Source: Pseudomonadota bacterium (GTDB lineage: Bacteria > Desulfobacterota > Desulfobacteria > Desulfobacterales > Desulfobacteraceae). Taken from it: a DNA stretch of 64,000 nt. Positions 53,511 to 61,065 of the stretch are shown here, one piece after another. The stretch is from NCBI GenBank assembly GCA_018821535.1, contig JAHJLV010000027.1:62001-126000 (forward strand), given 5' to 3'. The stretch's first letter is position 1; the number at the start of each line of letters is the position of its first letter. The notes under the pieces are model-generated. The model searched no databases and was not told the DNA's origin. It saw only the letters and a list, made by a program, of their open reading frames with translations. A program made the position numbers and the translations under genes.

Positions 53511-54743
53511 ATGAATGATATGGCTTTAGATCTTCAACGTGTTGCTGACCAGGCAAAAGCCCCTGTGCTTTCCGACATCACCCGGGCATCGGGTCAGGGT
53601 GCCCTGACCCCGGTCCAGGCACCGTCCAACCTTGTGCCGGTACAGCCCTCCCACTTGACTGTTGAAGATATCCAGGCAATTGAATCCAAAGCAGATGAAT
53701 TCATTGAAAAAATAAAAAAAGACCCGGCTGACTGGCAGCTTGGCAATTTTGTTTTTGGTCTGGGCCAGAAAATCATGGAGGAAACCCAGGCTCAGGTCAG
53801 CTTGTATGACCGGAAAATGGGCAGCGTGCTCAAAAATGTGGCCACGGATAATTCTTCACCTGTGGGCAAAAATATCCTGGCCATCAAAACCGAGCTGGAC
53901 AAGGTGAACCCTACGGTGGTTGCCAGGACACAGGCACCGTTCCAGACAAAAATGATGGGACTGTTTACCCGGACAGTCAACCGGCTGCCCAAGGGAGATG
54001 AAATCCTGAGAATCATTGCCGAGAGAAGGGAAACGGTGAACTCCACCATTGACGGTATCCGTGACCATCTGAGAAATGATGCAGACCAGGTGGCAATGGA
54101 TGCAGCGGAGCTGTCCACCATCTGCGATGCCTTAAAAGAAATCCAGCCCAAACTGCAGGAAGAAATCTATCTTGGCCAGATTATCTGGCAGAAACTGATG
54201 GATTATATCCCCACGGAAACTGATCCGAGAAATAAAGAAGCCCTGACAACACTGACCTCTGATCTGGCCGTGGCAGTGGTGGATCTTCAGACCATCGACA
54301 ATGCCAATCTCCAGACCCGGTTCGGCGGAGAAATGATGGTCAGAAATTCCCATCTTGTCAAACGCCTGGTCCAGAGAACCGACATGATCCTGTCCACTGC
54401 CGTTAAAAATGCCCTGGCAGTGCGGGTGGCGGCAGAACAGCAGATGGCAACCCTGCAGCATCTGGACATGGTCCAGCAGGCAGCGGCTGAAACCATGAAA
54501 GACACAGCCAGGGTAATCGGCAGTGCCGCCATCAAGGGCGCAAAAATGAGCCAGAGCATGACCGTAAATATTGCAGCGCTTGAAGAAGCCTGCCAGACCT
54601 ATGAAAAAGCCTTTGAAACCTATGCGTTGATCTCCCGGGAAACCATCAGCATTGCATCCCAGAGCTCCAACGCCCTTGGAGAAATGAACAAACGATTCCG
54701 GGCAAGAACCGATGCATTGACTTCCCGTCGGCAGGATGCCTGA
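53511..54743 (+). CDS. TelA-family protein (toxic anion resistance family)
   Basis: This 410-residue, almost entirely helical cytoplasmic protein belongs to the TelA/YaaN family. Markers are the mid-region ETVNSTIDGIRDHLRNDADQ, then LGQIIWQKLMDYIPTETD. LDMVQQAAAETMKDTARVI and AKMSQSMTVNIAALEEACQT come near the C-terminus. TelA homologues are linked to tellurite and cell-envelope stress resistance; the biochemical role is not known. The N-terminal 50 residues are low-complexity (Pro/Gln/Val). It is followed by the DUF4178-like gene after 41 bases within the operon. Confidence 0.82.
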   Translation: MNDMALDLQRVADQAKAPVLSDITRASGQGALTPVQAPSNLVPVQPSHLTVEDIQAIESKADEFIEKIKKDPADWQLGNFVFGLGQKIMEETQAQVSLYDRKMGSVLKNVATDNSSPVGKNILAIKTELDKVNPTVVARTQAPFQTKMMGLFTRTVNRLPKGDEILRIIAERRETVNSTIDGIRDHLRNDADQVAMDAAELSTICDALKEIQPKLQEEIYLGQIIWQKLMDYIPTETDPRNKEALTTLTSDLAVAVVDLQTIDNANLQTRFGGEMMVRNSHLVKRLVQRTDMILSTAVKNALAVRVAAEQQMATLQHLDMVQQAAAETMKDTARVIGSAAIKGAKMSQSMTVNIAALEEACQTYEKAFETYALISRETISIASQSSNALGEMNKRFRARTDALTSRRQDA

Positions 54744-54784
54744 TAATTAAAATTTGAGATTCAGTGTAACTATGGAGAACACCG

Positions 54785-55417
54785 ATGCTTGATATTGCCA
54801 CCCAAAAATCGTTCCAGGAAAGATTTCGTGCTATCCGGATGCTGGAGAAAAAAGATCTGGTTCCGGCCGGGGGAAATACACATCCCGACATTCGGGATGC
54901 CGGAAAAAATTCTTTTTTCTGTTATCTTGGCCATACGTATTTTGTAAAGGATCTGAACCGGTATGAAGAAACCTCTGAAGATTACAGACACAAAAAAGGC
55001 TATTTTATATACGAGCTGACCTGTCTGTGTCTTGAGACGGGTCAGACAGTCAATTTTGAATGGGAATTTGATGATGTGCTTGAAGTTTCCATGACACTTG
55101 ACCGGCTTTCCTTCAGGAACCTGAAGGATGAGGAAGGCACTGCCATTGATGAGGATGATCTGGACCAGATTGTTGATGACAGGGATGTCATTGTCGTGAA
55201 TGGAGAAAATTTCTGGTATGAAGATGACTGGGCAGCCATTTATTACAGGGGTGCTAAAGAAGAAAAAGTCTATATGTATGAATTTGAAAACGAAACCGGC
55301 ACACAGTTTCTGACCATTGAAGAATGGTCCGGTTCCGGCAGGGAGGAATATCAGGTATACACATCCGCACCCATTGACCCCAATGCCATTATTATCACCA
55401 GCAAAAAAGAGACATAA
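54785..55417 (+). CDS. DUF4178-like protein of the membrane-polyamine operon
   Basis: This 210-residue soluble protein has many acidic residues (VIVVNGENFWYEDDWAAIYY, EEWSGSGREEYQVY) and no signal peptide or membrane helix. The beta-rich pattern of Tyr, Trp and Glu is like that of DUF4178 proteins often found beside DUF350 and spermidine-synthase-like genes. That family assignment is from recall and is moderately certain. AGAACACCG precedes the ATG, a weak ribosome binding site. The next gene starts 3 bases after its stop, which points to translational coupling. Confidence 0.65.
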   Translation: MLDIATQKSFQERFRAIRMLEKKDLVPAGGNTHPDIRDAGKNSFFCYLGHTYFVKDLNRYEETSEDYRHKKGYFIYELTCLCLETGQTVNFEWEFDDVLEVSMTLDRLSFRNLKDEEGTAIDEDDLDQIVDDRDVIVVNGENFWYEDDWAAIYYRGAKEEKVYMYEFENETGTQFLTIEEWSGSGREEYQVYTSAPIDPNAIIITSKKET

Positions 55418-55420
55418 CAG

Positions 55421-57070
55421 ATGATCACTTCCAAAAAACCATTCAATCTCAAGGTGGATAAATGGATCATCCTTGGCGTGTTTGCCCTCATTCTGGCATT
55501 CATGTTTAACGGATGCGGGCAGGGACTTCCAAAAGACCTGAAAAAAGAAGCAAAAGCAATTCCGGATCGTATCGAACACACCCGGAATCAGGTAAAAGAA
55601 CTTGAACATAAATATGCAGGTCTTTCTCAATCCTCAGAATTTGCCCCCATTGAACGGTTTGCACAAAAAGAAAACTGGGCTGCCAGATTTGTCCAGGCAG
55701 ATCAGGAACTTAAAACTGCCCAGGACCTGTTTAATACCGGTTTAAAACCGTTGATCAAAAAAGACAAACCCGAACTGGGCCCCCAGGTCAAGCAGCAGAT
55801 GGAACACATAAAAAAGATAATGGATGACGGCCTGCGCCTTGCCCGGTATCCGGTTGACAGATTTTCAAACATCACGGAAACCATCCGGAGTGCAAAACCC
55901 CTGGCAGACCGCTCACAGGAAAACACCCAGCAGATCGAAGGGATTGTCGCGCGTTTAAAAGACGGCATTGTTGCCAAAGCCCTGCTGGATTTTCCCGATG
56001 TCGCACCAAAAATCAATGACCGGTTTGCACCATTATCCGAGATCGAAAATCAGTCAAAAGAACATCTGAACATTGTGACCCGCGAATCTGAACAGCACCG
56101 TATGGGCAAGCCTGCTGATTATGCTGCATTTACGGACAGCTCCCAGGCCATCTTCAACGGCCTGGCAACAGCTGGAACCCTTGAAACACAATTAACCCGG
56201 GAACTTGGACAACTGTATACCAGCTACACAAAAATCCTCAAGGACATGAAAGAAGAATATATTGTTACCATCAAAAGAGAATCCTGGAATGAAAATTCCG
56301 ATTACTATGATCCTGTTTTTACCAGCTTCCAGCGAAAAGTGGATGCTGATACCTATGAGGCTTTGACTGCAGATAATGTGGATAATATTGCTGCAATAAC
56401 GGCCGGATTTACAGGTTCAAATTTTTCAAGTCAGGTGGGTCAAAAAATCTGGGAAGAACTTAAAATCAACCCCACGGAAAACTGGCCGGGACGAGGACAT
56501 AATGCAGCTTCCTTTTATGTTGAAGATTCAACAGAAGCCTATTTTCATAGATACCTTCTGGAAAAAGAAGGGGAAACAACAGAGACCGACTGGGAAAAAG
56601 TGGATGCCAATTTTTTTGATGCCAACCTGGAGTTTTTAGGCATGGCCATTCTTTCAAAACCTTACGGCGTTTTTGAAGAAGACCGGATCACCCAGGCAAC
56701 ACCGCCTGGCATGGCCTATGTGGGCAATCCGAAATACGGGGAATGGCAAAAAGACAATTCAGGCAATTCGTTCTGGTCCTGGTATGGGAAATATGCATTG
56801 TTTTCAATGCTCTTCAGTCCCCGGCCCTTTTATTACGGCCAGAATTCCTGGAACAGCTGGAACTCAGGATACAGAAACAGCCGCCCGTATTTTGGCGCTA
56901 CAGCAAACGGATTTCAGCAATTCGGGACATCCGGAAATTTTGTAAAACAGTCACCCGATTTTCAAAGTTCAACTTTTGCAAAAAGCGGCGGATTCAAATC
57001 CCAGGCCGCTTCTGTCCGGGGCGCAGGCGCAAATCTTCGCGGCGGCGGTCCACAAAGCAAAGGCAAATAA
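55421..57070 (+). CDS. Large exported or lipid-anchored protein with Trp/Tyr/Gly/Ser-rich tail
   Basis: This 549-residue protein is not assigned to a known family. An N-terminal hydrophobic stretch (WIILGVFALILAFMFNGCG) ends in a Cys that may be a non-classical lipoprotein site. A helical region of about 200 residues follows (RIEHTRNQVKELEHKY, LKTAQDLFNTGLKPLI), then a mixed domain with several Trp and Tyr residues. The last 130 residues are a low-complexity tail rich in Trp, Tyr, Ser, Gly, Asn and Phe (FYYGQNSWNSWNSGY and RGAGANLRGGGPQSKG). It is expected in the envelope, with the bulk in the periplasm. It is cotranscribed between the DUF4178-like and DUF350 genes. Confidence 0.65.
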   Translation: MITSKKPFNLKVDKWIILGVFALILAFMFNGCGQGLPKDLKKEAKAIPDRIEHTRNQVKELEHKYAGLSQSSEFAPIERFAQKENWAARFVQADQELKTAQDLFNTGLKPLIKKDKPELGPQVKQQMEHIKKIMDDGLRLARYPVDRFSNITETIRSAKPLADRSQENTQQIEGIVARLKDGIVAKALLDFPDVAPKINDRFAPLSEIENQSKEHLNIVTRESEQHRMGKPADYAAFTDSSQAIFNGLATAGTLETQLTRELGQLYTSYTKILKDMKEEYIVTIKRESWNENSDYYDPVFTSFQRKVDADTYEALTADNVDNIAAITAGFTGSNFSSQVGQKIWEELKINPTENWPGRGHNAASFYVEDSTEAYFHRYLLEKEGETTETDWEKVDANFFDANLEFLGMAILSKPYGVFEEDRITQATPPGMAYVGNPKYGEWQKDNSGNSFWSWYGKYALFSMLFSPRPFYYGQNSWNSWNSGYRNSRPYFGATANGFQQFGTSGNFVKQSPDFQSSTFAKSGGFKSQAASVRGAGANLRGGGPQSKGK

Positions 57071-57090
57071 ACCCATCCAAGGAGAAAAAA

Positions 57091-57981
57091 ATGAATATTG
57101 CTGTAACGCTTACCAGCCTGGGTCAAGGATTCATCTATGTCATTGCCGGTATATGTTTCATCGGACTGGTCAAAAAAATAGATGACTGGCGGACCAAAGA
57201 TTTTAATGATGATGACCATATAGACGACGGCAACCTCGCTGTGGGATTAAGGCGGGCCGGATTATATCTTGGAATTGCCATTGCACTTTCAGGGGTGATC
57301 AGCGGCATTTCAAGCGGATTTTTCATTGATCTGATCCAGCTGCTGATTGACGGGCTGATCATTGCAGGATTCATGTTTTCCTCCCGGTTTATCAATGATT
57401 TTATCATGCTGGGCCATATCAATAATGACGCTGAATGCATCAAGACCTTTACCCGGAAGGACGGCAGCCGGGTGATCGGAAACACGGCCGTCGGAACCGT
57501 GGAATGCGGCATGTATATTGCCACAGGTTTTATTCTGAGAGGTGCCTTCTCCGGCGCAGGCGGAACCTTTTTCCAGGGCATTGCCAGTGCCATTGTCTTT
57601 TTTATCCTGGGACAGATGGCCCTGCTTGTTTTCGGGTTTCTGTATGAACTGATCACGCCCTATAATATCAGAAATGAAATCAAAAACAACAACCCTGCGG
57701 CAGGCATAGGACTTGGCGGCATCCTGATCGCTCTGGGGATCATTTTAATGGGAAGTCTTTCAGGGCCTTTTACCGGATGGTCAAATGATCTGCTCAGTTT
57801 TGGCATATACACAGCCTACGGCATCATCATGCTGCTGATCGTCAGCACACTGGTTGACAAACTTCTTCTGCCCACCACCAGCATTGCCGTAGAGGTTACA
57901 GAAGACCATAACAGCGCTGCCCTGATTGTTGTGGCAAGTGTGATGAGTGCGGTTGCAATCATTATTTCCTTTTCCATGTAA
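57091..57981 (+). CDS. Duplicated DUF350-type integral membrane protein
   Basis: This 296-residue protein has about eight hydrophobic helices in two similar halves. In order they include GFIYVIAGICFIGLV, GLYLGIAIALSGVISG, DLIQLLIDGLIIAGF, ECGMYIATGFILRGAF, VFFILGQMALLVFGF, GGILIALGIILMGSL and AYGIIMLLIVSTLV. An acidic segment DDDHIDDGNLAVGLRRAG lies between the first two. This is the DUF350 fold in tandem. DUF350 genes often sit next to polyamine-related enzymes, such as yjfL in E. coli (next to a glutathionylspermidine-synthase-like gene). The start at 57091 follows AAGGAG. The membrane aminopropyltransferase-like gene begins 3 bases after the stop. Confidence 0.75.
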   Translation: MNIAVTLTSLGQGFIYVIAGICFIGLVKKIDDWRTKDFNDDDHIDDGNLAVGLRRAGLYLGIAIALSGVISGISSGFFIDLIQLLIDGLIIAGFMFSSRFINDFIMLGHINNDAECIKTFTRKDGSRVIGNTAVGTVECGMYIATGFILRGAFSGAGGTFFQGIASAIVFFILGQMALLVFGFLYELITPYNIRNEIKNNNPAAGIGLGGILIALGIILMGSLSGPFTGWSNDLLSFGIYTAYGIIMLLIVSTLVDKLLLPTTSIAVEVTEDHNSAALIVVASVMSAVAIIISFSM

Positions 57982-57984
57982 CCC

Positions 57985-59667
57985 ATGACCCGATTGTCCC
58001 GAAAAACCAGCTTTGCATCTGTACTGCTGTGCGCCTGCATGTTTGCAAGCGGGGCCTGTGGCATCATACTGGAATATGTCCAGGCAAGCCTTGCCTCCAT
58101 GATCCTTGGCAATTCCTTTGAACAATGGGCCATGGTCATCGGACTCATGCTTTTCTGGATGGGATTCGGCAGTCTGATCCAGGCACAGATTCCCAAAGAA
58201 AAACTGATTTACACCTTTATCGGCGTTGAGACCGGTCTTGCCCTTGTGGGCGGGTTTTCTCCCACCCTGACCTATCTGGCATACGGATACACTGCCCATT
58301 ACGGCCTTGTCCTGTATTTTTTCGTCAGTTTCATCGGGATCATGATCGGACTTGAAATCCCGGTCATCATCCGGATCAACAATGATTTCAGCGATGAACT
58401 GTCCACCAACCTGGGAAATATTCTTTCCGCAGATTATATCGGCAGCCTGGTGGGCGCGTTGATCTATGTCTTTGTCCTTTTAAGGTTTACACCCATCACT
58501 GAAGCCGCGTTTTTAACCGCGGGCATCAATTTCCTGCTGGCTTTTATCACCTTTATCTATTTTTCAAAAGCAGGACTGATTCATAAAAAGGCTTTGCCGG
58601 CGATTATCATGGTCATCACCTTTTTTGCCGTATCCTCCGGTATCTGGAACAACCGGGAATGGAACCTGAAAATTGAACAGCCCCTGTATGATGACCCCAT
58701 TATTTTAAGCCGTACCTCCCAGTACCAGCATATTGTCATCACCCACTACACGCCCTTTGATGAGGTCCGGCTGTTTTTAAACGGCAACCTGCAGTTCTGC
58801 AGTACAGACGAAGCCCGCTACCATGAGCCCATGGTGCATCCGATCATGAATCTTGCCCCTGTCCGGAGCAAAGTGCTTATCCTGGGCGGCGGTGACGGCT
58901 GTGCATTAAGGGAAGTTTTAAAATATGAGGATGTAAAACACATCCTGCTGGTGGACCTTGATCCGGACATGACACACCTGGCCAGAACAGATCCTGTGCT
59001 AACCCGGATCAACCAGAATGCCTTTAAGGATTCACGTCTGGTACACATGGCAGGCGCTGGTGTCAGTCCCGGGGATGACCGCAGAATCTATAAGAATACC
59101 CCCCGGAAAAACAATGAGAAAAATCAGTCTGAAACCCAAAAACTTGCCGATGTAAAGGTCATGAATATTGATGCGGACAGATTTTTAAGTGCGGTTCCCG
59201 GATTCTGGGATGTCATTATCATTGACTTGCCGGATCCTTCCACACCGGAACTGACCAAGCTGTATTCCAAGGAGTTTTATAAAAAAATAAAGCAGCATTT
59301 ATCACAGCACGGTCTGATGGTGGTCCAGGCCACCTCTCCGTATCTTGCCAAAGAAAGCTATCTGTGCATTGGCCGAACCATCCAGAGCGCTGATCTTGCC
59401 ATTCTGCCCTTTCATGAAAATGTGCCCAGTTTCGGAGACTGGGGATGGTTTCTGGCCTGGCATGCCAATATTGATTCAGCAAAAATCACCCGCAGGATAG
59501 ATCACCTGACCTTTGATATCCCCACCCGCTACATCACCCCGGAGGTTTTCAAGGCAGAACTGGTTTTTGGCAAAGGCCAGCTTGAAACCCGGAATACACA
59601 GATCAACACTCTTCTTTTCCCGGTCCTGCTAAGCATATACAACCACGAATCCTGGCTTGTGGAATAA
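57985..59667 (+). CDS. Membrane-bound spermidine-synthase-like enzyme
   Basis: This 560-residue fusion has an N-terminal membrane domain with about six hydrophobic helices (SVLLCACMFASGACGII, WAMVIGLMLFWMGFG, LALVGGFSPTLTYLAYG, LVLYFFVSFIGIMIGL). The rest is a spermidine-synthase-type SAM-binding domain: YQHIVITHYTPFDEVRLFLN, DEARYHEPMVHP, VLILGGGDGCALREVLKY and LLVDLDPDM. The catalytic block is DLPDPSTPELTKLYSKEFY, keeping the two Asp of the aminopropyltransferase signature. A charged insertion of about 45 residues (GDDRRIYKNTPRKNNEK) lies between the SAM-binding and catalytic halves. It is probably an inner-membrane aminopropyl- or related alkyl-transferase acting on a lipid or amine. It closes the operon. 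Confidence 0.8.
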   Translation: MTRLSRKTSFASVLLCACMFASGACGIILEYVQASLASMILGNSFEQWAMVIGLMLFWMGFGSLIQAQIPKEKLIYTFIGVETGLALVGGFSPTLTYLAYGYTAHYGLVLYFFVSFIGIMIGLEIPVIIRINNDFSDELSTNLGNILSADYIGSLVGALIYVFVLLRFTPITEAAFLTAGINFLLAFITFIYFSKAGLIHKKALPAIIMVITFFAVSSGIWNNREWNLKIEQPLYDDPIILSRTSQYQHIVITHYTPFDEVRLFLNGNLQFCSTDEARYHEPMVHPIMNLAPVRSKVLILGGGDGCALREVLKYEDVKHILLVDLDPDMTHLARTDPVLTRINQNAFKDSRLVHMAGAGVSPGDDRRIYKNTPRKNNEKNQSETQKLADVKVMNIDADRFLSAVPGFWDVIIIDLPDPSTPELTKLYSKEFYKKIKQHLSQHGLMVVQATSPYLAKESYLCIGRTIQSADLAILPFHENVPSFGDWGWFLAWHANIDSAKITRRIDHLTFDIPTRYITPEVFKAELVFGKGQLETRNTQINTLLFPVLLSIYNHESWLVE

Positions 59668-59668
59668 C

Positions 59669-59711
59669 AAAACCGCCCGACTTACCGTAAACGGAAGCCG
59701 GGCGGTTTTTA
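59669..59711 (+). terminator. Rho-independent terminator of the six-gene operon
   Basis: AAAACCGCCCG (59669-59681) pairs with CGGGCGGTTTTT (59699-59710). The loop contains a second small pairing (CCGT/ACGG). The GC-rich stem with a T-run makes a strong terminator; since the nitronate monooxygenase gene is convergent, it may act on both strands. Confidence 0.88.
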
Positions 59712-59734
59712 TCTGATCAATGGATGTATTTTCT

Positions 59735-60850
59735 TTATTTAAGAAGTGAGGGCATATTTTTAATAACTGCTTCAGCTTCTTTCATAATATCATTCACCAT
59801 ATCTGCAACTTTGGGCAGATCAGAAATTCTCTGGGCACATTCACCACCCGCCATCATGGCCTTGTCTTTATCACCATCATAAACTGCATTAATTGCAACT
59901 CTTTCATATTCCATCAACTTCATGGCACCTTCAGTGAGCGGGCCAGGGCTGTCAAGGAACAGTTCCGGTGTGTACTCCAGTGTATTTTTCTGATGTACTT
60001 TTGAAGTGTCGGTTTTAATCCAGCGGGCAGGTCCGACAAAGCCTCTTGCAACCAGAGTACCACGATCACCGGCTTCTACGATGCCCTGTTTCCACATCGG
60101 TGCAAAATCACTTTCTTCTGTGGCCAGGAAACGGGTTCCCATCTGAACACCCGCAGCACCCAGAGCCAGAGCGGCAACAAGACTTTTTCCATCACAGAAT
60201 CCGCCAGCGCCGGCAACCGGAGTTCCTGACTCTTTCAAGGCTTCTACAACAGCAGGAAGCAGAACCATGGAATGAACAGGTTCCCATGAGGTATGGAATC
60301 CGCCTTCATGACCGGAAGCCACAATCAGATCAACGCCTGCTTTCTGACAGCGAAGCGCACCTTTAACCGAAGGAATGACATGCAGCCAGGTAAAACCGGC
60401 ATCTTTCAGAGGTTTAGCCCAGGGAATGGGATCTCCTGCAGAGGTAAAAACCACCTTGAAACGGTCTTTAAGACTTGGGTCCTGCTCTCTGGCTTCGATG
60501 GCAGTCTGAACAGCCAGCTCCGCATGCTCCATCATCATCCCGGACACCATGACATTAATACCAAAGATACCGCCGGTTGCCTTGGTTCGCTCATTTGCCT
60601 GCTGAAAGGCCTTCATCAGAATATCTTTTTTGCTTTCTCTCGGATCAGCACCGACAGTTCTGGCCCAGTGTTCATAAATTTTAAATTGATCTGTCCGGGT
60701 GGATTCATGCAGACCACTGGTTGACATCAATCCCAGAACACCTGCATTTGCTGCAGCAATACTGAGCATATTGTTACAGAACGGGCCCATTCCTGCCTGG
60801 ATGATAGGATGTTTTACACCAAGCAACTCATTCATTTTTGTTTTGATCAT
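59735..60850 (-). CDS. Nitronate monooxygenase/2-nitropropane dioxygenase-like flavoprotein
   Basis: This 371-residue FMN-dependent TIM-barrel oxidoreductase of the nitronate monooxygenase family has HPIIQAGMGPFCNNML at the start and the FMN-contact block VDLIVASGHEGGFHTS near residue 190. GTPVAGAGGFCDGKSLVAAL and LGAAGVQMGTRFLATEES are the phosphate-binding loops of this family. In an anaerobe it is more likely an oxygen-independent flavin reductase, for example an enoyl or quinone reductase, than a true monooxygenase. The start at 60850 was chosen because GAGG lies 9 bases upstream; an ATG 5 codons earlier is less well placed. Confidence 0.85.
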   Translation of the reverse strand: MIKTKMNELLGVKHPIIQAGMGPFCNNMLSIAAANAGVLGLMSTSGLHESTRTDQFKIYEHWARTVGADPRESKKDILMKAFQQANERTKATGGIFGINVMVSGMMMEHAELAVQTAIEAREQDPSLKDRFKVVFTSAGDPIPWAKPLKDAGFTWLHVIPSVKGALRCQKAGVDLIVASGHEGGFHTSWEPVHSMVLLPAVVEALKESGTPVAGAGGFCDGKSLVAALALGAAGVQMGTRFLATEESDFAPMWKQGIVEAGDRGTLVARGFVGPARWIKTDTSKVHQKNTLEYTPELFLDSPGPLTEGAMKLMEYERVAINAVYDGDKDKAMMAGGECAQRISDLPKVADMVNDIMKEAEAVIKNMPSLLK

Positions 60851-61065
60851 CTTGTTTTCCCTCATTATGTTAAAGGTTAATTAATTTCAGTGAAAACTGA
60901 ACATTTGTTCTATTAATAACTTAATTTAAATCAAGTTGCAACCGTGAATTGTGCAATAAAAGAATGGATACCCACTTGTAATACCTGAGAAAATTATATT
61001 ATAGTCAACTGAATTGTTTATTATCTTTGGTTATCATCATTGTCGCACAATGAAAGGATGTCGGT

